Shown here piece after piece: positions 44,150 through 54,400 of a stretch of 64,000 bases of DNA (within the stretch, counting starts at the first letter, position 1; each line of letters starts with the position of its first letter). This DNA comes from Bradyrhizobium sp. CCBAU 53340. Its GTDB lineage: Bacteria; Pseudomonadota; Alphaproteobacteria; Rhizobiales; Xanthobacteraceae. Both the position numbers and the translations under genes were made by a program. The notes beneath the pieces were generated by a model. It was given only the letters and a program-made list of their open reading frames with translations. It did not search any database and was not told the DNA's origin. The stretch is taken from contig NZ_CP030055.1 in assembly GCF_015291645.1 (NCBI RefSeq), positions 7,068,001 to 7,132,000 of the forward strand, written 5' to 3'.

Positions 44150-44533
44150 GTGCCTGACTTCGGCAGTAAGAATTCCGATCTGCCGGTACGTCGACGTACC
44201 GGCCTCGACATCATCAGTGCCGTCAAGATGCCGGAGGGGCTGACTGCGGCCGTGGACGCCTGGGCTGAGGCGCATCAGCTGTCACGCGCGGTTGCCATCT
44301 GCAAACTGGTCGAGCTGGGTCTCAGGAGCGCGCCGCCAGTGCCCGTGTCATCACACGTGACGACGGTCGCGTCGGACGCCGCCAAAATCGAAGAAATCGC
44401 CGTGCACGAGATCGAGGGATTGCTCGATCCCACCCTCCCCGCGGACGAACGCGAACGCCGCATTCGCCGCCTGACAGAGGGACCGCCGGAATTCTCGCAC
44501 GAGCGGATTGATCTGCCGAAACCCCAGACGTAG
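44150..44533 (+). CDS. Small protein with a ribbon-helix-helix-like segment
   Basis: The 127-residue reading starts at a GTG at 44150 preceded by CAGGG. The segment TGLDIISAVKMPEGLTAAVD, followed by AWAEAHQLSRAVAICKLVELGL, is one strand and two helices, as in MetJ/Arc-type DNA-binding proteins. The C-terminal part is acidic and helical (ADERERRIRRLTEGPPEF). The frame is open further upstream, so the true start is uncertain. It could be a regulator or antitoxin-like protein, but no toxin is adjacent. Confidence 0.55.
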   Translation: MPDFGSKNSDLPVRRRTGLDIISAVKMPEGLTAAVDAWAEAHQLSRAVAICKLVELGLRSAPPVPVSSHVTTVASDAAKIEEIAVHEIEGLLDPTLPADERERRIRRLTEGPPEFSHERIDLPKPQT

Positions 44534-44546
44534 GCGCTTGCGCGCG

Positions 44547-44762
44547 CTAATGCAGCTTCTCGTCCTGGCGCTTGCGCAAGCTCGGTGCCGGCACATCATG
44601 ACAGCCAATCAGCCGCACGAATTGCTGCGGATACATTTCATGGCCGTGGCTGCCGGAGTTTTGATGCGCCATCGGCGGGCAGCGGACATCGTCCAGTTTC
44701 GCGGGCGATGGCTCCGCAGGAGTCCGGCCTGGATTCGCAACGGTCACATGAAGACTGGCCAT
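44547..44762 (-). CDS. Small protein, unknown
   Basis: The 71-residue protein (MASLHVTVANPGRTPAEPSP...) has a GGGAG sequence before its ATG. It contains CPPMAHQNSGSHGHEMYP with several His and no membrane segment. It is convergent with the RHH-like gene and has no recognised family. Coding status is modest. Confidence 0.45.
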   Translation of the reverse strand: MASLHVTVANPGRTPAEPSPAKLDDVRCPPMAHQNSGSHGHEMYPQQFVRLIGCHDVPAPSLRKRQDEKLH

Positions 44763-44889
44763 AGACTGCTCCCTGTCGTTTAGGGCAGTTCGATTGACGT
44801 AACCCAATCGATTACGAGGCATCTTACGACCAAATCCGGCTGGCTGTCATTGGGCCGGATCAACCCGATTGCGACGGCAGAGTTCCGCC

Positions 44890-45612
44890 TCAAGCCGTAT
44901 TCCCGGCATCGATCGTGAACACGGTGCCGGTGACATTGCGGCCGCCCTCGCCGAGCAGATATTCGACCATGCGCGCGACGTCGTCGGTCTCGGGCAAGCG
45001 GCGCAGCGCGCTGCGGCCAGCGATGCGCTTGCGCCCGTCGTCCGAGAGATTGTGCGTCAGCTCCGTATCGATGAAGCCGGGCGCAATCGCGTTCACGGTG
45101 ATGCCGAGCTTGCCGACCTCGCGCGCGAGCGAGCGGGTGAAGCCGGTCGCTGCCGCCTTGGTCGCACCATAGACCGAGAGGCCATTATAGCCCGTGGTCG
45201 CGATGATCGAGGAGATGTTGATGATGCGGCCGGCGCCGTCCGCCATCATCTGACGCGCGACATATTTGGTGAGGATGATCGGCGACAGCACGTTGAGCTG
45301 CACCAGCGCCTCGATCTCCGAATTGTGCATGGTTGCGAGCAGGCCTTCGGTGCCGAGGCCGGCATTGTTGACGAGGCCGTAGATCGGACCGAACTCGTCG
45401 CGCACGAGCTTTGCGAAGGCCGGGATCGCGTCGATCACGGCAAGGTCGCAGCTGCGGAAATGCAGGCGCCCCTCGGACTCGACGATAGCAGCCTTGAGCT
45501 CATCGCTCTCGCGCCGCGCCGCCGCGATCACGTTGTAGCCGGCGCTGGCCAGGCGCCTGCCGATCGCAAGACCAATGCCGCGGCTGCCGCCGGTGACGAG
45601 GACATTATGCAT
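44890..45612 (-). CDS. SDR-family oxidoreductase, 3-oxoacyl-ACP reductase-like
   Basis: The 240-residue protein has the Rossmann motif TGGSRGIGLAIG at residues 7-18 and the catalytic Ser134, Tyr148 and Lys152 (SSIIATTGYNGLSVYGATKA). It looks like FabG and should reduce a ketone or oxidise an alcohol with NAD(P)H. Its ATG lies within the last codons of the adenylate-forming enzyme gene (8-base overlap). Together with the acyl carrier protein gene just upstream, this suggests the substrate is bound to that carrier protein. That is inference. Confidence 0.88.
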   Translation of the reverse strand: MHNVLVTGGSRGIGLAIGRRLASAGYNVIAAARRESDELKAAIVESEGRLHFRSCDLAVIDAIPAFAKLVRDEFGPIYGLVNNAGLGTEGLLATMHNSEIEALVQLNVLSPIILTKYVARQMMADGAGRIINISSIIATTGYNGLSVYGATKAAATGFTRSLAREVGKLGITVNAIAPGFIDTELTHNLSDDGRKRIAGRSALRRLPETDDVARMVEYLLGEGGRNVTGTVFTIDAGNTA

Positions 45613-46987
45613 CGGTGCGCGCCAGTTTGCCGGCCGGGGTGACGTCGAGCGCCTCGACGAAGCGGATCACCGCCGGCACCTTGTGGGAGGCGAGCTGGCT
45701 GCGGCACTGATCCAGGATCTGGTCGCGGATCTCCTTCGCCCGCGCCGGATCGGTGCCCTCAGTGAGGATCACGTCGGCCACGACGATGCCGCCGGTGATG
45801 GGACTGCGGCGCGATTTCGCCCGCGACATCCGCACATCAGGATGGCGGTTGATCGCTGCTTCGATCTCCTCGGGGTGAACCTTCAGCCCGCCGATATTGA
45901 TGATGCCGCCGCGGCGGCCGACGAAATAATAGCGATCGCCCCGCAACTCGACGATATCGCCGCTGTCGACGAAACCGTCGCCATCGGTCAGCGCGGCCGC
46001 GTTGCGGCCGATATAGGCGTGCGCCGTGCGGGTCGAGCGGATGCGCAGCGAGCCGTCGACGACCTTCATCTCGACGCCGTTGCGGTTGCCGAGATAGTTG
46101 GCCGGGAAACCTTCGAGCCCGTCATTGACCGCGAAGCCGACGCCGGCCTCGGTCGAGGCGTAGGCATGGCCGACGGAGGCATTAGGAAACGCCGCCTTCA
46201 GGCCGTCGAGCACCGCCTGATCGGCGATCTCGCCGGAGAGACGAACATAGCCTGGCGCAAACTGCGCGGCCGAACCGCTCATCAAGAGCTTGCGCCAATG
46301 CGAAGGCGTGCCGGAGATGTGGGACACCGCGCGCGCGTTCAGCCGCGCAACGTGATCGGCGAGCGCCTCGTGCGGATCGGACAGCACCATGGAGCCGCCG
46401 GAAAGAATGGCGCGGAGGAAGATCTGCAGGCCGCCATAGCGGCGAATGTCGTAGAACGTCGCCCAGACCGGTGCGGGACCCTTCGCAGGGCCCTCGGCGA
46501 CGATGGCGCCGGTGAGTGCCTCCAGCGTATGGCCGGCGATTTTCGGCACGCCAGAGGTGCCCGAGGTGAGCATCAGCCATTCGGTCGCCCGCTCGGTCCT
46601 GGCGGGCGTCGCGGCTTGAAGCGGCAATTGTGCGGTGACGACCAGCGACACGCCGGTGCCGGCCCAGCGATCAGGCTCGTCGGTGACGACGGCATCGATC
46701 CCGGCATCCGCGATCAGCGCATCCAGATGCGCGGGATTGAGGTCCGGCGGGCACAGCAGCATGCGACGGGCGATGCCATCGAGCTCGATCATGGCAAGGC
46801 CCGAGCGGAGCTGGTCCGACAGCCTCAGCAGGACGGCGCAGCCGGACAGCTCGCGCAGGCGGCCGCCCAGCACGGTCTGCGACAGGATGTCGGTCAGCGA
46901 CACGACATCGTGTGCATCCGACAGCGTGCGGCCCTTCAGCTCGGCGCCGAGATGGTCGCGAAGCGCAAAGATCTCACGCGGGGACAT
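45605..46987 (-). CDS. Class I adenylate-forming enzyme (acyl-ACP/acyl-CoA ligase-like)
   Basis: The 460-residue protein is an AMP-binding enzyme with a P-loop LMLTSGTSGVPKIAGH, a middle motif around GHAYASTEAGVGF, and the C-terminal domain DSGDIVELRGDRYYFVGRRG with GLKVHPEEIE and the catalytic Lys in VTPAGKLAR. It is shorter than typical acyl-CoA ligases (about 520-600). The ATG at 46987 overlaps the ACP gene by 14 bases; an earlier TTG-like start at 47011 is weaker. It probably activates a carboxylic acid and loads it on the ACP encoded just upstream. Confidence 0.88.
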   Translation of the reverse strand: MSPREIFALRDHLGAELKGRTLSDAHDVVSLTDILSQTVLGGRLRELSGCAVLLRLSDQLRSGLAMIELDGIARRMLLCPPDLNPAHLDALIADAGIDAVVTDEPDRWAGTGVSLVVTAQLPLQAATPARTERATEWLMLTSGTSGVPKIAGHTLEALTGAIVAEGPAKGPAPVWATFYDIRRYGGLQIFLRAILSGGSMVLSDPHEALADHVARLNARAVSHISGTPSHWRKLLMSGSAAQFAPGYVRLSGEIADQAVLDGLKAAFPNASVGHAYASTEAGVGFAVNDGLEGFPANYLGNRNGVEMKVVDGSLRIRSTRTAHAYIGRNAAALTDGDGFVDSGDIVELRGDRYYFVGRRGGIINIGGLKVHPEEIEAAINRHPDVRMSRAKSRRSPITGGIVVADVILTEGTDPARAKEIRDQILDQCRSQLASHKVPAVIRFVEALDVTPAGKLARTDA

Positions 46988-47219
46988 TTTCGTAGGCCCG
47001 CACGAAATCACCGACGGTGGCGGGGAACGCTGCGTCCTCGGAGATGGTGAAGGGATCGACGCCGGTCTCGTCCTCGAGACGCGCGACCAGGATCGCGAAA
47101 GCGAGCGAGTCGAACCCGGTCTCGTGCAGGGACAGATCGTCCGAAAGGGCGGGAAGCGTGACGTGTTGTTCCTTAGCGATCTGCTGGATCGCTTCGATGA
47201 CCTTGGACCGTACCGACAT
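46974..47219 (-). CDS. Free-standing acyl carrier protein
   Basis: The 81-residue protein is an ACP with the phosphopantetheine Ser38 in ETGFDSLAFAILVARLED and an acidic composition. It is not the fatty-acid synthase ACP, which lies in the fab operon. It overlaps the ligase gene, so both should be made in equal amounts. Three genes (ACP, ligase, SDR) lie in one tight run. It needs a phosphopantetheinyl transferase encoded elsewhere. Confidence 0.92.
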   Translation of the reverse strand: MSVRSKVIEAIQQIAKEQHVTLPALSDDLSLHETGFDSLAFAILVARLEDETGVDPFTISEDAAFPATVGDFVRAYENVPA

Positions 47220-47370
47220 GGCTGTTCGCCTCTTGCTTAGTTAATCGATCGTATGTCTTGCGGCGGCTCATGATGACCGCCTCCCATGGCCGCCTGTTTA
47301 CCCGACAGAAGTAAATGGCCTCTTGGACAATTCAGATAAAATTTGACCTATCTGGCGGATTTTGCTGCGG

Positions 47371-49176
47371 CTACAACCTGATCGTACCGTTCGCGATCTG
47401 CGCAAACATCCAGGCATCGAGTGCGACATAGCTTGCGGATTTCAGATCGAGCATGAACATCGGATCCGTCACCGCGCCCGGGTCAAAACCTTCGCGAGCG
47501 AGCTCGCCCTTCTTCTGCTTGAACGTCTCGGTCGCGTCGAGCTCGCGTGAGATGCGGATAAAGACCGGGCGGGCATAGGCGGGCAAGCGCGATGCGAGAT
47601 GCGCGGGCAACGCCGCGACATCGAATCCCTCGTTCACGACGATTGCGCTCATGCCGGCGCGGCCGTCGGCGCCGGGGATGCTGACGCCATAGGTGGTGGC
47701 ATCGACCACGCCAGTGAAATCGCGCACGGCATCGTTGACCTCCGAGGTCGCGACGTTCTCGCCCTTCCAGCGGAAGGTGTCGCCGATCCGATCGACAAAA
47801 TGGAAGAAGCCCTTGTCGTCGAGCCGCATCAGATCGCCAGTGCGGAACCAGGCATCGCCCTTGGCGAAGACGTCGCGCAAAATCTTCTTCTCGGTCTCAC
47901 CGGCGTCGGTATAGCCCTCGAAGCGGCCACCGCCCTCGTCCGCCTTGCCGATGCGGCCGATGGCTTCGCCCGCTTCACCGCGGGTACATGCGATGCAAAA
48001 TCCCTCTTCGTTGCGGAGCGGCGTGCCGCTGCCCGGATCGAGCTTGACGAGCCCTGCAGGAAAGCGATGCGCCAGCAGCGGCGGGATGCGGCCGATGGCG
48101 CCCGGCTGGCCCTCGACATTGAACAGCGAGAAATTGCCCTCGGTCGCGGCATAGAATTCGAGAATGCGGGGAATGGCAAAGCGCGACTGAAAATCCTCCC
48201 AGATGTCGCCGCGCAGGCCGTTGCCGCACGCCAGTCGCAGCTGATGGCGGTTCTCATATTCCGACGGCGGCGCCTTGAGCAGGTAACGGCAGAGCTCGCC
48301 GATATACTGGAACAGCGTGCACTCGTGGCGCACGACGTCGGGCCAGAAGTTCGAGGCCGAGAACTTTTCCGCGATGACCACCGTCCCGCCGGCAGCGAGC
48401 ATGCTGCACGGCGCGACGACGCCGCCAACCGAGTGGAATAGCGGCAGACAATCATAGAGCCGGTCCTGCGGCGTCGCGCCGGTGAGGCCGGCAAACCAAA
48501 AACCCCAGTTGAGGATGCGGCGATGGCTGATGCTAGCGGCCTTGGGCAGGCCGGTGGTGCCCGAGGTAAAGATCAGCAGGGCGCGATCATCGATCGTGAC
48601 GTCGCCGCGCTCCTCCGGCGACAGCCGCCCGTCGTCGAGCGCGGCGAGCGCAATATCGATCGCACGCTCGCTGCGGGCATCGCCATGAGTCCAGATCTTG
48701 GCTTCGGTCTTCAGATGCGGTGTTGCGCTCTCCAGCGTCTCCGCAAGCCCATGCGCGACGATGATGTGCGCGGGCCTGGCGACGTCGATGCAATGCGCGA
48801 GAGATGTTCCGACAAGCCTGGTGTTGATCAGCGCCACCGCACCGCCGATTCGGCTGATGCCGAGCCAGGCTGCGACATAATCGACGCCGTTCGGCATGAT
48901 CAGGCCGACGGTAACGCCTTTGCTCACACCGACCGAGCGCGCCCAGCGCGCATAGCGGTTGATACGTCGCGACAGACCATCGTAGTCGAGCGTTGCCTCG
49001 TCCACGACCAGCGCGACGCGGTCGGGCTGGCGCCGCGCCCAATCGTCGACGACGTCCGCGAACAAGCGGCCCGGCAGCGTCTCGATCCGCGCGGTCAACT
49101 CGATCGCCTTCAGCCAGATCTTTGAGGCCGAGGGCGCGCGCGCGGCTTTGGGTTGCTCGATGACGCCAGTGGTCAT
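47371..49176 (-). CDS. Long-chain/very-long-chain acyl-CoA synthetase (FATP/VLCS type)
   Basis: The 601-residue enzyme has the AMP-binding P-loop IFTSGTTGLPKAASISH, the adenylate motif YAATEGNFSL, and FRWKGENVATSEV with DRIGDTFRWKGEN, which is a mark of the FATP/VLCS group. The C-terminal EATETF-type end is DATETFKQKKGELAREGFDP. It should activate fatty acids to CoA esters, perhaps coupled to uptake. It lies 151 bases before the ACP gene on the same strand and may be transcribed with it. Confidence 0.93.
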   Translation of the reverse strand: MTTGVIEQPKAARAPSASKIWLKAIELTARIETLPGRLFADVVDDWARRQPDRVALVVDEATLDYDGLSRRINRYARWARSVGVSKGVTVGLIMPNGVDYVAAWLGISRIGGAVALINTRLVGTSLAHCIDVARPAHIIVAHGLAETLESATPHLKTEAKIWTHGDARSERAIDIALAALDDGRLSPEERGDVTIDDRALLIFTSGTTGLPKAASISHRRILNWGFWFAGLTGATPQDRLYDCLPLFHSVGGVVAPCSMLAAGGTVVIAEKFSASNFWPDVVRHECTLFQYIGELCRYLLKAPPSEYENRHQLRLACGNGLRGDIWEDFQSRFAIPRILEFYAATEGNFSLFNVEGQPGAIGRIPPLLAHRFPAGLVKLDPGSGTPLRNEEGFCIACTRGEAGEAIGRIGKADEGGGRFEGYTDAGETEKKILRDVFAKGDAWFRTGDLMRLDDKGFFHFVDRIGDTFRWKGENVATSEVNDAVRDFTGVVDATTYGVSIPGADGRAGMSAIVVNEGFDVAALPAHLASRLPAYARPVFIRISRELDATETFKQKKGELAREGFDPGAVTDPMFMLDLKSASYVALDAWMFAQIANGTIRL

Positions 49177-49410
49177 GCCGTTTGTTCTTTCGGACGGTAT
49201 CTGCTTGTTCCGGCAGCTTAGCCCGCACGCCCTGCCCAGGTGTTAAGAGACAAGGTAAAACGCGGTTAGCTCCCGATTAACTGCAATCATCCTTTACCAA
49301 GCCGATCGGAACGACGTGCGGGTTGGTGTAATTCTTGCGATAGCAATTCCACTCATTCGGGCGCGCCATGCGCGTCCTCTCGCTCTGCGAGCAATGAACT
49401 GGAGGCCACG

Positions 49411-50391
49411 ATGATCACCAGGCGACATTTCCTTCAGACAGCCGCGTGCGTCGCGGCCACGCTCGCCGCTCCGCGCGCCTTTGCGATCGGCAATCCGTCC
49501 TACCCGTCGCGCAGCGTGAAATGGGTGGTGCCTTACGCGCCGGGCGGAGCCACCGACGTGCTGTCGCGCCTGATCTGCCAGCGCTTGTCCGAACGGCTCG
49601 GGCAGACCTTCGTGGTCGAGAACAAGCCCGGCGCCGGCAGCAATATCGGCACCCAAGCGGTGATCGCGTCCGCGCCGGACGGTTACACGCTACTGCTGAC
49701 CTCGACCGCGAATGCGATCAACGCTTCCTTCGATCCAGCACTGCCATACGACTTCGCCAAGGGCATCACGCCGGTTGCCGGCGTTGCGCGCATTCCGCTG
49801 GTGCTGGTCGTCAACAACGATCTGCCCGTGAAGAGCCTCGCCGCCTTCATCGCTTACGCCAAGGCCAATCCCGGCAAGATGTCGATCGCCTCTTCCGGCA
49901 TCGGCACTTCGCTGCATCTCTCCGGCGAGCTGTTCAAGTCGATGGCCGGCGTGCAGTTCACCCATGTGCCGTATCGCGGCTCGGCGCCGGGCCTGACCGA
50001 CGTGATGAGCGGTCAGATCCAGGGCATGTTCGACAACGTCACCTCGTCCTTCGAATTGGTGCGTGCCGGCAAGCTGCGCGCGCTCGGCATCACCACGCGC
50101 GAGCGTTCGGAGACCTTACCCGACGTGCCGCCGATCGCGGATACCCTGCCCGGCTACGAGACATCCTCCTTCTACGGCGTCGGCGCGCCCTACGACACGC
50201 CGCGCGAGATCGTCGAGCTCCTCAATCGCGAGGTCGACACGGCGCTGTCAGATCCGGCCATCAAGGCTCGCATCGCCGAGCTCGGCGCGATCCCGCTGCA
50301 TGGCAATGCAGGTGAGTTCGGCGGCATGCTCACCGCCGAAACCGAGCGCTGGCGCAGGGTGGTCGAGCTGTCGGGGATCAAGAAGGAATAG
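49411..50391 (+). CDS. Tripartite tricarboxylate transporter-type (Bug/TctC) substrate-binding protein
   Basis: The 326-residue protein has a Tat-like leader (ITRRHFLQTAACVAATLAAP) and the Bug signature VKWVVPYAPGGATDVLSRLI and NKPGAGSNIGTQAV. Such proteins bind carboxylates for TctAB-type transport, but no TctA or TctB gene is next to it. GGAGG precedes the ATG. Large numbers of orphan Bug proteins are known in Burkholderiales and some Bradyrhizobium. Ligand unknown. Confidence 0.92.
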   Translation: MITRRHFLQTAACVAATLAAPRAFAIGNPSYPSRSVKWVVPYAPGGATDVLSRLICQRLSERLGQTFVVENKPGAGSNIGTQAVIASAPDGYTLLLTSTANAINASFDPALPYDFAKGITPVAGVARIPLVLVVNNDLPVKSLAAFIAYAKANPGKMSIASSGIGTSLHLSGELFKSMAGVQFTHVPYRGSAPGLTDVMSGQIQGMFDNVTSSFELVRAGKLRALGITTRERSETLPDVPPIADTLPGYETSSFYGVGAPYDTPREIVELLNREVDTALSDPAIKARIAELGAIPLHGNAGEFGGMLTAETERWRRVVELSGIKKE

Positions 50392-50430
50392 GCCACGGCC
50401 GCCCCCGCCGGGACGAGTGATCGCCTGGCT

Positions 50431-50724
50431 TTAGCCAGTTCTCCTGTGGCGTGGCCGCGACGGCCGCCCGCTGACCGGATAATACGGATTGAGATCGCAG
50501 GTCGCGGCCTGGCCCGACGCGGTCGCACGACACTGCGACAGCGATGTGAAGGAGCAGTCATACCACTCCCCACCGCCGCCGCTTGCGCCGGAATAGACGT
50601 GCATGCAGACGGGAAAACGGGAGTCAAAGGTCTGGGCCTGTGACGGCACAGCCAGGAGCAATGCGCCGACCGTCACGACCAGAGCGAGCGGGCGGAAAAT
50701 CAGGATGTCCGCCGAGATCCGCAT
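50431..50724 (-). CDS. DUF3551 family exported protein, copy 2
   Basis: The 97-residue protein has a signal peptide (ADILIFRPLALVVTVGALLL, cleavage near SQA) and the DUF3551 plan: FPVCMH, a Gly-rich loop, WYDCSFTSLSQC and CDLNPYY. The four Cys are shared with the neighbouring copy. It ends in a basic tail. The gap to copy 1 is 9 bases, with GAGGG as ribosome binding site. Function unknown; the family is expanded in Bradyrhizobium. Confidence 0.85.
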   Translation of the reverse strand: MRISADILIFRPLALVVTVGALLLAVPSQAQTFDSRFPVCMHVYSGASGGGGEWYDCSFTSLSQCRATASGQAATCDLNPYYPVSGRPSRPRHRRTG

Positions 50725-50733
50725 CGCGGACCC

Positions 50734-51021
50734 TCAGTACGCCCTCTTGTGACGCCTGCGCGGCGGAGGCGGCGGAGGCGGCGGTTCATCGAAGGCGTAA
50801 TAGGGATTGAGGTCGCAGCTTGCGGAGCGGCCCGCAGCCGAGGCATGGCATTGCGGCAGCGAGGTGAAGGAGCAATCGAAATAGTCGCCGCCGCCGCCGA
50901 AGCCGCCGGTCGTGAATATGTGCATGCACACCGGGTAATGCGGATCATAGGTCTGCGCGCTGGCATCTGCCGCCACGAACAGCGTTGCAATCGCGGTGAG
51001 AGTCAGAAGAGGCAGACGCAT
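50734..51021 (-). CDS. DUF3551 family exported protein, copy 1
   Basis: The 95-residue protein has a signal peptide (MRLPLLTLTAIATLFVAADA, cleavage near ASA) and the same four-Cys layout: YPVCMH, YFDCSFTSLPQC, CDLNPYY. A proline run (PPPPPPPPRRRHKR) closes it. GAGG precedes the ATG at 51021, so the 75-residue upstream extension is rejected. The pair looks like a tandem duplication with a diverged loop. Confidence 0.85.
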   Translation of the reverse strand: MRLPLLTLTAIATLFVAADASAQTYDPHYPVCMHIFTTGGFGGGGDYFDCSFTSLPQCHASAAGRSASCDLNPYYAFDEPPPPPPPPRRRHKRAY

Positions 51022-51448
51022 CGGATATTTCCTCGAATCGATGGTAACGGCACGCGTTATGCCATTTCGATATGGCACAACAACGCGGAAGAAGCGATCC
51101 TTCCTATTTATACCTCTCTCGCTTGTGACACGCACCAAAAACGATGCGACACAGCGCCGTAATGATCCGAAACCGCAAAGATGCTCCGTATCCGGCCTGC
51201 ATTCAACGCATATCTCGCCGCGGACATTCTTCGACAAAGGTCGCAAGCGATTGGCGCAGGAATCCGTTCGCAGGCTTGGGCGAACCGACTAGTCTTCCAC
51301 CCACAATGCTGGCCCCCGGACCAATGACGTTCCGGGGCAATCAACGAACATATGGGCTGAAGGAAACGCACATTCGCGCTCGGGCTCTCGAGCGCGGCTC
51401 CGCCCTGAGCGGGGAGAAGATGCGCGGGCCGGTCCGTGGTCTCAGGGC
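51022..51448. other. Intergenic region before the RND pump gene
   Basis: About 430 bases separate the DUF3551 genes from the RND gene (divergent). Short open frames exist on both strands but lack ribosome binding sites and protein-like composition. No membrane fusion protein gene, regulator or repeat was recognised. Confidence 0.55.
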
Positions 51449-54400
51449 ATGCAAGAGAGCATCTCGTCTCCGTTCATCCGCTACCCGATCGGCACCTCGC
51501 TGCTGATGGCCGGCATCCTGTTCGTAGGCCTGGTGGCCTACCCTCTGCTGCCAGTTGCACCGCTGCCGCAGGTCGACTTCCCCACCATCCAGGTTTCCGC
51601 GTCACTTCCGGGCGGCAGCCCCGAAACCATGGCCTCCTCCGTGGCGCAGCCGCTCGAGCGCCAGCTCGCACAGATCCCCGGCATCACGCAGATGACCTCG
51701 ACGAGCTCGCTCGGCTCGGCAGCGATCACCATCCAGTTCGATCTCAACCGCCTGATTGACGCTGCCGCCAACGACGTGCAGGCTGCGATCAACGCCGCGA
51801 GCGGCCAATTGCCGAAGAACCTGCCCTCGCCGCCGACCTACCGAAAGGTCAACCCGGCTGATTCCCCGATCATGATTCTGTCGGCGACCTCGGATACGCT
51901 GCCGCTGACCACCGTCAGCGACCGCACCGACGCCCAGCTCGCGCAGCAGATCAGCCAGATTCCCGGCGTCGCCCAGGTGTTCGTCGGCGGTCAGCAGAAG
52001 CCCTCGGTGCGTATCCAGATCGACCCGGCCAAGCTGGTGGCCAAGGGATTGTCGCTGGAAGATGTTCGCAGCCAGATCGCGACCGCGACCACCGACAGCC
52101 CGAAGGGCAACATCGATGGCGCAAGCCGCGCCTACACCGTCTATGCCAACGACCAGCTGCTCGAGCCCAGCCAATGGCAGGATGTGATCATCGCCTATCG
52201 CAACGGCGCACCGTTGCGGATTCGCGACATCGGCGAAGCGGTATCGGGACCGGAGGACATGAAGACAGCGGCCTGGGCCGACGGCAAGCGCGGTGTCTTC
52301 CTGGTCATCTTCAAGCAGCCCGGTGCCAACGTCATCGAGACGGTCGACCGTATCAAGCAGAAGCTGCCGCGGCTGATCGCGGCGATCCCGCCCGCGATCA
52401 GCATCAAGACCATCAGCGACCGGACCATCACCATCCGCGCCGCGGTCGACGACGTCCAGATCACGCTCATGATCACCATCGGTCTGGTGGTGATGGTGAT
52501 CTTCATCTTCCTGCGCAGCTTCTGGGCCACGATCATCCCGAGCATCACCGTGCCGCTGGCACTGCTCGGGGCCTGCTCGCTGATGTGGGTGTTCGGCTAC
52601 TCCTTGGACAATCTGTCGCTGATGGCGCTGACCATCGCGGTCGGTTTCGTGGTCGACGACGCCATCGTGATGCTGGAAAACATCACGCGCTATGTCGAGC
52701 GCGGCGAAAATCCTGTTACCGCCGCCTACAAGGGCGCCGCCGAGATCGGCTTCACCATCGTCTCCATCAGCATCTCGCTGGTTGCCGTGCTGATCCCGCT
52801 GCTGCTGATGGGCGGCATCATCGGTCGCCTGTTCCGCGAATTCGCGGTGACGCTGTCGATGGCCATCTTCGTCTCCCTCGTGGTGTCGCTGAGCCTGACG
52901 CCTATGATGGCCTCGCGCTTCCTGCGTTCCGATCACGAGGCTCGCCACGGCCGCGTGTACCAATGGAGCGAGCGGCTGTTCGAGCGCCTGCTTGGCGCCT
53001 ATGAGCGCGGGCTCGACGTCGCGCTGCGGCACAGTCTCATCACGCTCTGCGTCTTCTTCGCCACCGTCGCACTGTCCGCCCTGCTGTTCATCCTGATCCC
53101 CAAGGGTTTCTTTCCGCAGCAGGACAACGGGTTCCTCACCGCGGTGTCGGAGATGCCCCAGGACATCTCCTTTGCCGAGATGAAACGGCGGCAGGAGGAG
53201 CTCAATGCCATCGTACAGGCCGACCCGGCCGTCGATTCCATCGCGATGTTCATCGGCGGCGGCGGCACGGCGCTGAATTCGGGACGCATGTATGTCACGC
53301 TGAAGCCGATCGGGGAGCGCAACGCCAATGCGCAACAGATCATCGCACGGCTGCGGCCGAAGCTCGCCGAGGTCGAGGGCGCACGCCTCTATATGCAGGC
53401 TTCACAGGACGTCCGGCTCGGCGGCCGCGCCACCCGTACCCAGTTCGAGTTCACGCTGCAGGACGCCAATCTTTCGGAATTGAACGCGTGGGCGCCAAAA
53501 ATCCTGACGGAGATGAAGGGACTGCCGGAGCTTCGTGACGTCGCCACCGACCAGCAGACCGAGGGCACGACGCTGCAGCTCACGATCAATCGCGACACGG
53601 CGGCACGCTATGGCATCCAGCCGCAGCTGATCGACGACACGCTCTATGACGCTTTCGGCCAGCGTCAGGTGACGCAATATTTTACGCAGACCAACAGCTA
53701 TCACGTGGTGCTCGAGATCACGCCGGCGCTGCAAGGCAGGCTCGATACGCTCGACAAGCTCTACATCAAGTCCCCGCTGACCGGTGAGGAGGTCCCGCTC
53801 TCGGTCATCTGCAGCTGGAACAACGTGCCGGTGCGGCCGCTCGCGATCGCGCATCAGAGCCAATTTCCGGCAGTGACGATCAGCTTCAACCTCGCCGAGG
53901 GCGTTGCGCTCGGACAGGCGACCGTAGCCGTGATGCGCGCAGTGAGCGAGATGGGCGCGCCGCCGACGCTGTCAATGAGCTTCCAGGGGACTGCGCAGGC
54001 GTTCCAGCAGTCGCTGGGCACGGTGCCGATGCTGATCCTTGCCGCGCTCGTCGTGGTTTATCTGGTGCTGGGGGTGCTCTACGAGAGCTACATCCACCCG
54101 CTGACCATCCTGTCGACGCTGCCGTCGGCCGGCGTCGGCGCAATCGCGATCCTGATGGTCTCAGGCTTCGATTTCAGCCTGATTGCCCTGATCGGGATCA
54201 TCCTCCTGATCGGGATCGTCAAGAAGAACGGCATCATGATGGTGGATTTCGCTATCGCCGCCGAGCGCGAGCAGCATCTGACGCCGGAGCAATCGATCCG
54301 CCAAGCCGCGCTGCTGCGTTTCCGGCCGATCATGATGACGACGATGGCGGCCCTGCTCGGCGGCGTGCCGCTGATGCTCGGTCATGGCACCGGCGCCGAG

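Noticed and set aside
51144..51506. A 120-codon open frame running into the RND gene
   Set aside because: It overlaps the RND start in another frame, lacks a ribosome binding site and resembles no membrane fusion protein.
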